Positions 53,530 to 61,604 of a DNA stretch of 64,000 nt are shown here, piece after piece. The position numbers and the translations under genes were made by a program. Positions within the stretch are counted from its first letter, which is position 1. The number at the start of each line of letters is the position of its first letter. The stretch spans positions 1-64,000 of the forward strand of contig JAJCZJ010000091.1 of assembly GCA_029262455.1 (NCBI GenBank), in the 5' to 3' direction. The stretch is from Deltaproteobacteria bacterium (GTDB lineage Bacteria > Desulfobacterota > Binatia > HRBIN30 > CADEER01). The notes below the pieces were generated by a model. It was not told where the DNA came from, searched no databases, and saw only the letters and a list, made by a program, of their open reading frames with translations.

Positions 53530-54525
53530 TTAGCCCGAGCGTTCCTGTCGATGTTTGGCCCATTCGAGCCAGCCGTGCCACAGGTTGGTACTCAGATAGC
53601 GGTCGCCGAAGTCGGGAAAGATCATGACGATCACTCCGTCATCGACGTCGCCTGCCACTTCCAACGAAGCGTGCAGTGCGGCTCCAGCTGATTGGCCGAC
53701 GACGATCCCGAGTTTCTCACCCATTTTGTAGCACCAGTCGTAGGCGTCTTCGGTCGGAATGGGAATCTTCCGGTCGAGCTCGTTCTCGTGATAGATGCCG
53801 GGTACGATCGAGCTTTCCATGTGCTTGAGACCCTCGAGGCCGTGCAGGGCGTCTTCTGGTTCGGCGGCGACGACTTGCACCCCTGGATTCATCGTCTTGA
53901 GATAACGCCCGGTTCCCATGATCGTACCGCTGGTCCCGATCCCAGCGACCAAGTGGCTTACCAGGCCGCCGGTTGCTGTCCAGATCTCAGGCCCTGTGCT
54001 GTCGAAGTGGGCTTGAGGATTGTTGGCATTGAAGTACTGATCTGGCTTGAAGTAGCGATCGGGATCACTCTCGACGATTTCGCGACATTTGAGGATGGCC
54101 CCGTCGGAACCTTCGAGTCCGCTGCTGTAGATGATTCCGGCGCCGAATGCCTGAATGATACGCTTGCGTTCCTGACTGACATTGTCGGGAAGCACCAGCG
54201 TAACCGGGTAGCCCATGGCCGCCCCGATCATTGCCAAGGCGATTCCGGTGTTGCCCGAGGTGGAGTCGAGAACGGTCTTGCCCTCGCCCAGCTCTCCCGT
54301 TTCGACGCCATGTCGCATCATCCACAGTGCCGCGCGATCTTTCACGGACCCGCCCGGGTTGAAGCCCTCGAGCTTGGCGTAGAGCTTTACCTTTGGTGAC
54401 AGCCCCTCACCCATGGCCGTGACATCCACGAGCGGAGTATTGCCGACCAAGTCTAGGACTGAGTTGGCGCGGGGCGGAGCGTCGGCCGGTGACATTTCGC
54501 GGTCGGCGCGTCGAGCGGTGGACAT
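53530..54525 (-). CDS. cysM: Cysteine synthase (CysM/CysK type)
   Basis: A 331-residue PLP beta-replacement enzyme. The PLP Lys62 is in NPGGSVKDRAA, with the substrate loop TSGNTGIALA and phosphate loop GIGTSGTIMGTG. It begins 7 nt after a MoaD/CysO-type sulfur carrier, so the likely route is O-phosphoserine or O-acetylserine plus carrier thiocarboxylate to cysteine, as with mycobacterial CysM-CysO. The C-terminal FPDFGDRYLSTNLW resembles the lid region of that enzyme. Free sulfide use is not excluded. Confidence 0.9.
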   Translation of the reverse strand: MSTARRADREMSPADAPPRANSVLDLVGNTPLVDVTAMGEGLSPKVKLYAKLEGFNPGGSVKDRAALWMMRHGVETGELGEGKTVLDSTSGNTGIALAMIGAAMGYPVTLVLPDNVSQERKRIIQAFGAGIIYSSGLEGSDGAILKCREIVESDPDRYFKPDQYFNANNPQAHFDSTGPEIWTATGGLVSHLVAGIGTSGTIMGTGRYLKTMNPGVQVVAAEPEDALHGLEGLKHMESSIVPGIYHENELDRKIPIPTEDAYDWCYKMGEKLGIVVGQSAGAALHASLEVAGDVDDGVIVMIFPDFGDRYLSTNLWHGWLEWAKHRQERSG

Positions 54526-54532
54526 GGTTCCA

Positions 54533-54808
54533 TCAGCCCCCGGCGATGGCCGGTACGATGGATACTTCGTCGCCGTCTTTGACAGAGGTGTCGAGATTGC
54601 TCAGAAAGCGGATGTCGTCGCCGTTGACGTAGATGTTCACGAAGCGTCGGACTTGGCCCTCTTCGTCGCACAAACGATCCTTGATTCCGGCGTACTGGCG
54701 TTCGAGTTCTTCGACGAGGTTGCCTACGGTATCGGCCGCGGCAGATACTTCCTCGGAGCCACCTGTCAACTTGCGTAGCGGGGTCGGGATTCGGACTTGT
54801 ACGGGCAT
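54533..54808 (-). CDS. Sulfur-carrier protein, MoaD/ThiS/CysO type
   Basis: About 91 residues of ubiquitin-like fold. ATG 54808 is fixed by AAGGAG 7 nt upstream; an extra 26-codon N-terminal frame is not used. Conserved features are VRIPTPLRKLTGG, VGNLVEELERQY, FVNIYVNGDDIRF and the C-terminal VSIVPAIAGG, whose Gly-Gly is ready for adenylation and thiocarboxylation without trimming. Position between threonine-synthase-like and cysM genes and the E1 pair points to CysO-like duty. A molybdopterin role is less likely as no moaE, moaC or moaA is near. Confidence 0.9.
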   Translation of the reverse strand: MPVQVRIPTPLRKLTGGSEEVSAAADTVGNLVEELERQYAGIKDRLCDEEGQVRRFVNIYVNGDDIRFLSNLDTSVKDGDEVSIVPAIAGG

Positions 54809-54891
54809 TTCGTGCTCCTTGCTGTTGAAATTGTACTTTCCGTGGCCCCCAGACTTGGAGATCTCGGGGCCCAGGTGATGCTGCAAAGCAT

Positions 54892-56139
54892 CTATCGGTC
54901 TTGGCGCGAGTGCAAGTCCTGTTGAAGATTGTTGAAATCTGCGAGATTTGCGTCGATGACATGGGGCCCGGGCAGGGAAGCCGCGACGGCGTCTACCGTT
55001 TTGTAACCGTTGCCAGTGATGCTGACCACAATGGATTCGTTGGGTGCGATGCGCCCCTGATCGATGAGCTTGCCGGTGGCGGCTAGCGTCGCTCCGCCCG
55101 CTGGCTCGGTGAAGATTCCTTCTGTGCGGGCCAAGAGCTGGATGGCGTTGACGATCTCAACGTCCGTTGCGGACTCTCCCCAGCCGCCGGAAGCTTGCAG
55201 CGTGGCCAGCACGTCGTAGCCGTCCCCGGGGTCGCCGATGGCGATCGACTTGGCGATGGTGTCGGGCTTGACGGGTTTGATGACGTCCGCGTCGCTATGC
55301 AGCGCCTGGATGATAGGCGAGGCTCCGGCCGCCTGGGCGCAGTGAATTCTTGGTAGGTCTCCGCCGACTAGGCCGACTTGGGCTAGCTCGGCGAAAGCTC
55401 TGGCGACGGTTGGCAGGAGTGTGCCGCCGGCGGTCGGTACGACGACATGGTCGGGGAAGCGCCACCCGAGCTGTTCGGCGATTTCGTAGCCGAAGGTTTT
55501 GGCACCTTGGATGTAGTAGGGCCGTAGGTTGATGTTGACGAACGCCCAAGGGTAGCGATCTGCAATCTCGCTGCACAGCCGGTCGACGGCGTCGTAATTG
55601 CCGCGGACGGTGACAGCGTTTGGAGCGAAAATCGTCGAGCCGATGACCTTCCCCTGCTCGAGGCCTTCGGGGATGAAGATGTAGCAAGTGAGTCCGGCGC
55701 GCGCGGCATGCGCTGCGACGCTGTTGGCGAGATTGCCGGTCGATGCACAAGCCACGGTATCCATACCGAACTCGACCGCCTTGGCGATTGCGACCGGGAC
55801 GACCCGATCCTTGTACGAGAAACTCGGGTGATTTGCCGAGTCGTCCTTGAGGTAGACTTCATCGACCCCCCAGTGCTGGGCGAGTCGTTCGGCGCGTACG
55901 AGAGGAGTCCACCCCGAGTAGAGTCCGATCTGAGGTTCGCCGCCGTTCGGCAAAAGCTCGCGGTAGCGCCATAGATTGCGGGGCCGGCTTTCGATCAGAT
56001 CCCGGGTCAGGACTTGCGAGATGCGTTCGAAATCGTATTGCACCTCGAGTGCGCCGAAGCACTCGTCGCAGACGTGCACCGGTGCTTGGTCGAAGTCTGT
56101 GCCGCACTCGCGGCAGCGCAGGCCGCTTACGTAGTCCAT
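54892..56139 (-). CDS. Threonine synthase-like PLP enzyme
   Basis: A 415-residue fold-type II PLP enzyme. An N-terminal CxxC...CxxC zinc-ribbon-like region (LRCRECG and CDECFG) precedes the catalytic core. The PLP Lys is in NHPSFSYKDRVVPVA, with STGNLANSVAAHA and PTAGGTLLP phosphate loops. It is closest to threonine synthase, which makes threonine from phosphohomoserine. Its start overlaps the E1 stop by 13 bases, tying it to the sulfur-carrier operon. Use of a thiocarboxylate on phosphohomoserine to form homocysteine is a possible alternative, but only an inference. Confidence 0.86.
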   Translation of the reverse strand: MDYVSGLRCRECGTDFDQAPVHVCDECFGALEVQYDFERISQVLTRDLIESRPRNLWRYRELLPNGGEPQIGLYSGWTPLVRAERLAQHWGVDEVYLKDDSANHPSFSYKDRVVPVAIAKAVEFGMDTVACASTGNLANSVAAHAARAGLTCYIFIPEGLEQGKVIGSTIFAPNAVTVRGNYDAVDRLCSEIADRYPWAFVNINLRPYYIQGAKTFGYEIAEQLGWRFPDHVVVPTAGGTLLPTVARAFAELAQVGLVGGDLPRIHCAQAAGASPIIQALHSDADVIKPVKPDTIAKSIAIGDPGDGYDVLATLQASGGWGESATDVEIVNAIQLLARTEGIFTEPAGGATLAATGKLIDQGRIAPNESIVVSITGNGYKTVDAVAASLPGPHVIDANLADFNNLQQDLHSRQDR

Positions 56140-56852
56140 GCGCCGGTCCGTTCCTTTGGCCGCGGCCCTTGCCCGGCAGCATCGGAGCAGCCCCGGCAGC
56201 TCGCCGAGATCGGCACGGAAATGTTGGACCAGCGCTCGGTGAGGCCGTCGTATGAAACCAGCCGCCCGACGTTGCGGCGCTGATTGGTTAGGTATTCCAG
56301 CGCGAGGACTGCTTGCATTGCGCCGAATAGGCCGGCGACCGGTCCGATGATTCCGGCTTCTTCACAGCTTGCCGCTTCCTCGGCGTCAGCGAAATCGGGA
56401 AAAAGACAACGCAAGCAGGCTGTGTCAGGCGTGACCACCATGGTTTGCCCGCAAAAACCGACCACCCCTGCGTAGCAATAAGGAGTACCGGTCGCGATCG
56501 AAATGTCGTTGATCAGCAGCTTCGTCGAGACGCCGTCCGTCGCATCGATCACGAAGTCTGTGAGCTTGAACAGTTTAGCTGCGTTTTCTCGTGTAAGGGC
56601 GGTGTCGATCGTCGCGATCGATGTTTCGCTGGCCAGCTCAGCCAGGGAATCGGCTGCCGATTGGACCTTTGTTCGTCCCAGGTCGGCTTCCGTATGCAAG
56701 TGCTGGCGCGGGAGGTTCGACAACTCGACGGTATCTGGATCGACGAGCGTCAGCTTTCCGATACCGCAACGTACGAGCGCTGCTGCCGCAGGGCAACCTA
56801 GACCGCCGAGCCCAATGATCGCGATATGTGCGGCGGTGATTCGAGAGCTCAT
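56127..56852 (-). CDS. E1-like adenylyltransferase (ThiF/MoeB), lacks N-terminal Arg segment
   Basis: About 241 residues. ATG 56852 is the first plausible start; upstream in-frame codons lie in or before bamD and are not homologous. It begins directly at the nucleotide strand (IAIIGLGGLG). The MoeB ATP-site residues align one for one: Asp38, Arg49, Lys62 and Asp106, with zinc pairs CLRC and CRGC. It lacks the first 24 MoeB residues, including Arg14, which normally enters the neighbour's site. It should activate the downstream sulfur carrier. The missing segment is present in the 52950-53510 product. Confidence 0.88.
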   Translation of the reverse strand: MSSRITAAHIAIIGLGGLGCPAAAALVRCGIGKLTLVDPDTVELSNLPRQHLHTEADLGRTKVQSAADSLAELASETSIATIDTALTRENAAKLFKLTDFVIDATDGVSTKLLINDISIATGTPYCYAGVVGFCGQTMVVTPDTACLRCLFPDFADAEEAASCEEAGIIGPVAGLFGAMQAVLALEYLTNQRRNVGRLVSYDGLTERWSNISVPISASCRGCSDAAGQGPRPKERTGAWTT

Positions 56853-56892
56853 GGCGGATGGCCGCCCTGGGGGCGTCGTCGTTTTTGGGAAG

Positions 56893-57837
56893 CTAGTACT
56901 GGCGATTGGGCCGGCTTGTCTCGATAGGATCGTACGTCGGCTGATTGAATCCGACCCGTGGTTGGCTGCTTGATTGTGCCGCGGCTGCCGTAGCGGCTGT
57001 CGTCTCGACCTCCTCGGCATTGCTGTCGTCGAGATTGCGATACCGCCCCGACCGGGCCATGAGTACCGCCAGTGGATCGCCGATCGGGCGGTCGTCGGTT
57101 AGGTCGTCCAGCTCGCTCTCCGCGTCATTTGCGAGGTTGTGGTTCGGGTGGTGATAGATCAGCGATGCCATCGCGAGGCTCGCTTTGTCGGCTTCATCCC
57201 GCGCCGAGTAGAGCATTCCTAATTCGTAGAGCGCTTCGGCCGCTTGGTCGGTATCGTTGTAACGTTTAACCAGGTCGATGAGACGGGTTTCGGTCGCCGC
57301 CTCCTTGCCAACGCGTTGGTAGTACCGGGAGACATTGAGTTCGTGCTCCGCGAGTGCCTCGCGGCAATGGTGTAGTCGTTCGCGCGATAGATCGGCATAC
57401 GGGCTGTCCGGATATTGATTGATCACAGACTGGAAGTGGGCGTGGGCGCTTTGCGATGCGCTTTGATCGCGGTCTGGGTTCTTCATCTGTCGCTCGTGAC
57501 AGATGCCGATCATGAACCCGACTCGAGGCAGATGTGGGCTGGTCGGGTGGCGCCGCTGAAAGTCGGAGAAGGCGGCGATCGCCTCCGGGCAGGCGCGGTC
57601 TTGGAAGTGGGCCTGTGCGATCTTGAACTCAGATTCCTCCGCGAGATCGCTGAAGGGATGTTGGTCGAGAAGCTCGCGGTAATTCTCGATCGCCAACGAA
57701 TAGGCTCCGTCGCGTAAGTGACCGCTGGCGAGGTCGTAAAATTCCTGTGCTGTCTCAGGGTCCTTTGTGCTGCACCCGGAGACGACAAAGACGAATGCCA
57801 AAATGCCGATCGCAAAGCGGAATGAGTACCGTTCCAT
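56893..57837 (-). CDS. bamD: Outer membrane assembly lipoprotein BamD
   Basis: About 314 residues. ATG 57837 gives a lipoprotein signal with lipobox VVSGC (Cys22). TPR-like repeats follow (AQEFYDLASGHLRDGAYSLAIENYRELL, PFSDLAEESEFKIAQAHF, HFQSVINQYPDSPYADLSRERLHHC), matching BamD/YfiO of the BAM complex. A C-terminal extension of about 70 residues rich in Ala, Ser, Pro and Asn is beyond the usual length. The E1 gene starts 40 nt downstream, so both may share a transcript. Confidence 0.9.
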   Translation of the reverse strand: MERYSFRFAIGILAFVFVVSGCSTKDPETAQEFYDLASGHLRDGAYSLAIENYRELLDQHPFSDLAEESEFKIAQAHFQDRACPEAIAAFSDFQRRHPTSPHLPRVGFMIGICHERQMKNPDRDQSASQSAHAHFQSVINQYPDSPYADLSRERLHHCREALAEHELNVSRYYQRVGKEAATETRLIDLVKRYNDTDQAAEALYELGMLYSARDEADKASLAMASLIYHHPNHNLANDAESELDDLTDDRPIGDPLAVLMARSGRYRNLDDSNAEEVETTAATAAAAQSSSQPRVGFNQPTYDPIETSRPNRQY

Positions 57838-57878
57838 AAGCTGCAGAATGCCCGATTCGTTGACCTTGAGCAAAGCCG

Positions 57879-58487
57879 TCAGTCGGCGATTTTCGTGAAG
57901 ACGAGAATCACGTTGTTGGCCGGCATGTCGACGATCTCGTTGAGCTCGAGCTGTCGCGAGTTTGCTTCTCGAACGACGTCCTCGGCGTTGCGTAGGCCCC
58001 ATTCTGGGTTCCGGGCCCGCAGGCTGGCGTCGAAGTCCAAATTACTCGCAGCGGTGGGGCGGCCGGCCAAATGGTACGGGCCGTACAGGATCAGTGGTCC
58101 GCCGACTGGGAGGATGCGGGAGGCGCCGTCTAGGAGCCCCAGCGTGGCAGCCCAGGGCGATATATGAACCATGTTGATACAGACCAAAGCATCGGCCGAA
58201 CCGATCGGCCACTTCGGACTGGCTGCATCGAGATTGAGCGGCTGCCGAAGATTGGCGACGTTTTCTTCCGAGTTCCAAGCCTCGACACTCTCGATCGCCT
58301 CGGGGTCCTGGTCGGTTGGCTGCCACGCGATCTCTGGCAGTTGAGCGGCAAAAAATACGCCGTGTTCGCCACTACCACTAGCAACTTCGAGGACGGTGCC
58401 TGAGGCGGGTAGAACCCGCCTCAGGACTTCCAGGATTGGCTGTCGATTTCGAGCGGTTGCCGGTGCGTGGCGCTGGCGCGCGCTCAC
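57879..58487 (-). CDS. DUF938 SAM-dependent methyltransferase-like protein
   Basis: About 202 residues. The GTG at 58487 lies in GTGA, overlapping the stop of the HMA selenoprotein candidate; a much longer in-frame extension upstream is antisense to nothing and has no homology. Starting RHAPATARNRQPILEVLRRVLP and motif I VLEVASGSGEHGVFFA are the DUF938 hallmarks; ALVCINMVHISPW and GPLILYGPYHLAGRPT are also conserved. SAM binding is likely; the acceptor is unknown. bamD follows 41 nt later. Confidence 0.85.
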   Translation of the reverse strand: MSARQRHAPATARNRQPILEVLRRVLPASGTVLEVASGSGEHGVFFAAQLPEIAWQPTDQDPEAIESVEAWNSEENVANLRQPLNLDAASPKWPIGSADALVCINMVHISPWAATLGLLDGASRILPVGGPLILYGPYHLAGRPTAASNLDFDASLRARNPEWGLRNAEDVVREANSRQLELNEIVDMPANNVILVFTKIAD

Positions 58488-58837
58488 TTCGCGGCGAGCT
58501 TGATGAAGCTTGTCACGCCGTACCCGGCGTTGCTGAGCGCTTCCTGACAAGTCGCTTCGCTGATCTCCGCTGAATTCGAAGAGATTGTTGCCGTTTTTGC
58601 GGCAAAGTCGATGGAGACGTCGCCAACCGCTGGTACTTTTTGCAGAGCCGCACGGACTCTGGCTGCGCAGCCTGACGGTCAGGTCATGCCGGATACACCG
58701 ACGAGGTAGCGGTGCTGTCCGGCAGCGACGACGTTCTCCGCGGGCTCGGCTTGGGCCGCTTGGGGGGCGAGTGCGAAGCCTCCCAATGCTAGCGCCGCGC
58801 CGAGGGCGAAACCTATCGCTGTGTATTTGATCTTCAT
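58484..58837 (-). CDS. Exported HMA-domain protein, probable selenoprotein (in-frame TGA)
   Basis: Reads as 117 residues through TGA at 58679-58681 (Sec53). ATG 58837 starts a signal peptide (YTAIGFALGAALALGGFALA). The domain is heavy-metal-associated (MerP/CopZ-like): VGVSGMT-U-PSGCAARV, then ALQKVPAVGDVSIDFAAKTA and ATCQEALSNAGYGVTSF. TGA occupies the first metal-Cys position, giving U-x3-C. The 64 codons after it complete the HMA fold without interruption, and their stop overlaps the next gene's GTG start. A SECIS-like hairpin follows the TGA. Ordinary gene calling would end it at the TGA. It may bind Hg, Cu or another thiophilic metal in the periplasm. Confidence 0.82.
58643..58661 (-). 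promoter_or_regulatory. SECIS-like hairpin
   Basis: On the mRNA, CAGAG pairs with CUCUG, then a bulged U, then CC with GG, closing a GUGC loop. The loop starts 26 nt after the UGA. A bulged U below a short apical stem and a loop starting with G-U are features of bacterial SECIS elements read by SelB. The hairpin is within the coding region, as in bacteria. Confidence 0.7.
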
Positions 58838-58937
58838 ACAGATAGTCTGGCGTGAGCAGGCCGCCTGTGCAAGTGCTTCCTCGCAAGTGTTTGGTATGAG
58901 AAACGGATCTTTGCGGTGCAACCGAAATAGCCGGGAC

Positions 58938-58996
58938 GGCGAGGCTCCCGCCGAGCCGTACATCGATTCGAGAAGCGGCTCGGTAGGAGTCTCGCC
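58938..58996. repeat. REP-like palindromic repeat, copy 1
   Basis: Arms at 58938-58958 and 58976-58996 pair at 18 of 21 positions (core GGCTC..GCCGAGCCG). The element sits between the divergent selenoprotein and DUF218 genes. A related copy lies at 62637-62696. Confidence 0.65.
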
Positions 58997-59017
58997 CTTC
59001 CGGAATGGACGCGGCAA

Positions 59018-59689
59018 GTGACGGGTCGGGCGCGCCCAATTGGAATGATGCGTGGTGGTCTAGCTGCCGCCCTCCTGCTCGGCATCCTTGCGTGGTTTGC
59101 GTCCCCGATCTTCCTCGCCGCCGCCGGGGCCTTCTTGGTAGCCGATGAGGAGCCGGTTCGGTCCGATGCGATCGTTGTGCTTTCGGGTTCGTTTCCGGAC
59201 CGCATCCTCGAAGCGGTCGATCTCTACCAGGCGGGCTTTGCTGCGGAGATCGTCTTGTGTCGCGAACCGGAAAACGCCGGATTTCGCCAGTTGCGTGACC
59301 GCGGAGCCTCGGTGCCGCGAATCTTTGAGAACAACGTTTCCGTTGCCGAACAATTGGGAGTGCCGAAGCAGGCGATCACGGTTCTGGAGCGCTCGGCCGG
59401 GTCGACTTTCACCGAGGCCCGGGTTGTCCTGCAGTATTTGGCGGATCGCGGGGCCGAATCGATGCTACTGGTGACGTCGAAGTACCACACGCGTCGCGCC
59501 GGGGCGATTTACCGGCATCTCGCCGGCGGAGCTATCCGGGTAACGACGCGTCCGGCGCGCTACGGAGCGTTTCAGCCGGGAGCGTGGTGGCGGGACCGGA
59601 TGAGCGTGCGCCGGCTGCTGATCGAGTACCAGAAGTTGGTTCTGTTTCATTGCTACGATCGGTGGAAAATTACTCGCCAGCTGCGTTAG
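59018..59689 (+). CDS. DUF218 (YdcF/SanA-like) envelope protein
   Basis: About 223 residues. It has an N-terminal membrane segment (MMRGGLAAALLLGILAWFASPIFLA) and the DUF218 pattern DAIVVLSGSFPDRILEAVDLY, then RSAGSTFTEARVVLQY and LLVTSKYHTRRAGAIY, with conserved His, Arg and Glu. Relatives (SanA, ElyC) affect envelope integrity and vancomycin resistance. GTG 59018 is used; ATG 59045 and 59048 are good alternatives. It is divergent from the selenoprotein candidate. Confidence 0.85.
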   Translation: MTGRARPIGMMRGGLAAALLLGILAWFASPIFLAAAGAFLVADEEPVRSDAIVVLSGSFPDRILEAVDLYQAGFAAEIVLCREPENAGFRQLRDRGASVPRIFENNVSVAEQLGVPKQAITVLERSAGSTFTEARVVLQYLADRGAESMLLVTSKYHTRRAGAIYRHLAGGAIRVTTRPARYGAFQPGAWWRDRMSVRRLLIEYQKLVLFHCYDRWKITRQLR

Positions 59690-59781
59690 CCCGGATGATT
59701 CTTGAGGCTGAATTAGCTTCTGCAGAATCGACACTGGGTCAGTCTTCCAACCCAGCGAGATGCTCAACGGGACAGGCGTGC

Positions 59782-60102
59782 TTAAACCTGCGGGCGCTTC
59801 CCTAAATCTTCTGAATTTTCCGGGTTAGGCGGTTCCTGGCCGAGTGCGAAGTGCGTGAGCCATTCGTCGTCGACGTAGTTGGGCGGCTCGACCTCGCGAA
59901 ATTCGAGGCTGCCGACGAGCGAGCTCAGCATACCGCGCGCGACATCGAGAAAGTCGGCGGACACCAGCGCCACAATGATCGCCTTGTGGCGATCGAGGGT
60001 GCGGATCACTGCGACTCCCTCGTAGGATTCGAAGAGGAACTTGAGGAGCGCGATGTCCGCCCGTGCGATCTCGATGAACAACGGCACAACGCCGCAGGTC
60101 AT
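59782..60102 (-). CDS. DUF4911 domain protein
   Basis: A 106-residue soluble protein. PLFIEIARADIALLKFLFESYEGVAVIRTLDRHKAIIVALV matches the DUF4911 family, common in delta-proteobacteria; function is unknown. Its start overlaps the tatC stop (ATGA), so the two are translationally coupled. The C-terminal 25 residues are polar and disordered (GQEPPNPENSEDLG). Confidence 0.78.
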   Translation of the reverse strand: MTCGVVPLFIEIARADIALLKFLFESYEGVAVIRTLDRHKAIIVALVSADFLDVARGMLSSLVGSLEFREVEPPNYVDDEWLTHFALGQEPPNPENSEDLGKRPQV

Positions 60103-60869
60103 TCTTCGTCCTTCTCGGGTTCGTCAACCTTTTCCTTGTTGCGACCGGCGATGAAGTACGCGACGCCGATACTGATGCCGTACAAAACCATCAGTGGACA
60201 AGCCATTAGGAACTGCGAGGCTGCGTCGGCCGGAGTTAGGATCGCTGCGAGGATAAAGCTACCGACCACTGCATACCGCGACCATGCGATCATCATCTTG
60301 TGGTCGACCAGTCCGACACGAGCCAGGAAAAAAGTGAACACTGGGAGCTCGAAGACGACTCCGAACGCGAGCAGCATGCGCGACGAGAATGAAAGGTACT
60401 CGGTGATCCGCAGCGTTGGTTCGACGCCGATTGACAGAAACTCGTCGACGAAAAAGGCGAAGGCGATCGGAAATACGGCGTAGTAGCAGAAGCTCGCGCC
60501 GAGGATAAAGAACAACGTTGCGAAGAATACGAAAGGCCGGGCGTAGCGCTTTTCGTTGTCGTAAAGCCCCGGCGCTACGAAACCCCAAATCTGGAAGAAA
60601 ATGACCGGGCTGGCGAGGAATAGCGCTGCAATGAGTGAGACCTTGAGCTTGGTGAAGAATGCCTCAGTGACGCCTGTTCCAATGAGATCGACCTCGTCGC
60701 CGAGCGTGGCGAGAAGTGGTTGAGTGAGAAAGGCGAAGACATGGTTGGCGAAGCCATAGGTCAGTGCGAAGGCGATGGCGATGGCGATGACTGCGCGAAC
60801 GATGCGCCAGCGCAACTCCTCGAGATGCGATGTCAGCGGCATCGTGGTGGTGTCTTCGGCCGTCGTCAT
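60099..60869 (-). CDS. tatC: Sec-independent translocase TatC
   Basis: A 256-residue, six-segment inner-membrane protein, the twin-arginine signal receptor. TSHLEELRWRIVRAVIA and the conserved SLIAALFLASPVIFFQIWGFVAPGL loop and FELPVFTFFLARVGLVDHK are typical. It lies 24 nt downstream of tatB and overlaps DUF4911. With TatB it recognises folded, cofactor-bearing exported proteins; clients are not evident here. TatA is not in the window. Confidence 0.95.
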   Translation of the reverse strand: MTTAEDTTTMPLTSHLEELRWRIVRAVIAIAIAFALTYGFANHVFAFLTQPLLATLGDEVDLIGTGVTEAFFTKLKVSLIAALFLASPVIFFQIWGFVAPGLYDNEKRYARPFVFFATLFFILGASFCYYAVFPIAFAFFVDEFLSIGVEPTLRITEYLSFSSRMLLAFGVVFELPVFTFFLARVGLVDHKMMIAWSRYAVVGSFILAAILTPADAASQFLMACPLMVLYGISIGVAYFIAGRNKEKVDEPEKDEE

Positions 60870-60893
60870 TCCTGGAGGGACTCGCCGCTTGGC

Positions 60894-61472
60894 TTAACTA
60901 GCCGTCTTCGACGTTTCGGCAGGGTTCGCCGCAGTATCCGAGCCAGATTCAGGTGAGTCGGCCGCGTCTTTGGCCGTGACCGCGCCTTTGGCCATACCTT
61001 TTTCCGCACCCTTGTCCGCAGGCTTGGCGGCAGCCGCAGATTCAGCTTTCTTGCGCTTCTTTGCTGTCTTGGCCGCCTTCGCGCTTGGGTCGGTCTCGGC
61101 TTCCGCCTTGGCCCTATTTGCCGCTGGGGCGGGTTTCTTTTCGACCTTTTCCTTGTCGGCATCAGCCTTTGCCGATTCGATGCGGCTGTCCTTTTGATCG
61201 CCGCCGATCTTGTTTTCCTGTTCCTTCTGCTTCGCGCGATCGGACTTTTCGGGGTTTTGCCTCGGATCGACAGAGCGCATGACGTTGCGGGCCTCGCGGT
61301 CGATCGCGGCCTGTGCGCTGCGCAACTCGCCGGTCACGTCGGCAGTGGCCTTGCGGAACTCGGCCAGGCCGCGCCCCAAGAAGCGCGCAGCCTCCGGTAA
61401 TCGCTTGGGTCCGAGGACGACCAAAGCAATGACCATAATGACTAGCAACTCGCTGACGCCGATTCCGAACAT
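60894..61472 (-). CDS. tatB: Sec-independent translocase TatB
   Basis: About 192 residues. ATG 61472 begins [21 protein letters not shown], the TatB/TatA membrane helix, with [21 protein letters not shown] as the amphipathic helix. TatB-type features are the Pro-containing hinge and longer tail. The last 120 residues are an Ala/Lys/Glu-rich disordered tail. It is divergent from the deacetylase gene and precedes tatC. Confidence 0.9.
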   Translation of the reverse strand: MFGIGVSELLVIMVIALVVLGPKRLPEAARFLGRGLAEFRKATADVTGELRSAQAAIDREARNVMRSVDPRQNPEKSDRAKQKEQENKIGGDQKDSRIESAKADADKEKVEKKPAPAANRAKAEAETDPSAKAAKTAKKRKKAESAAAAKPADKGAEKGMAKGAVTAKDAADSPESGSDTAANPAETSKTAS

Positions 61473-61604
61473 TTGCTCTCGAAGAGTGACGATCCAATCA
61501 AAAAGTGAGAAGATCTCATAGCATATACGCAGAAGAGCGATTGTGGAACCGCGGGACATCGACAATTCGCCGAGCTGATTTGGTCGCCGCCAGCGAGGGA
61601 ATCT

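Noticed and set aside
58484-58837. HMA gene as a pseudogene with a nonsense mutation
   Set aside because: Downstream frame is intact, coupled to the next gene and has a SECIS-like hairpin; decay is still possible without genome-wide evidence.
58679-59017. Stand-alone 112-residue ORF ending at the TGA
   Set aside because: It starts inside the REP-like repeat and stops in mid-HMA domain; ATG 58837 plus readthrough gives a complete domain.
57879-59039. Long 386-codon frame for the DUF938 gene
   Set aside because: The first 184 codons overlap the HMA gene in another frame and have no homology; the GTGA overlap sets the start at 58487.
59734-59755. CTGGGT / ACCCAG hairpin after DUF218 gene
   Set aside because: Only 6 bp with a 10-nt loop and no T-run; could be chance.
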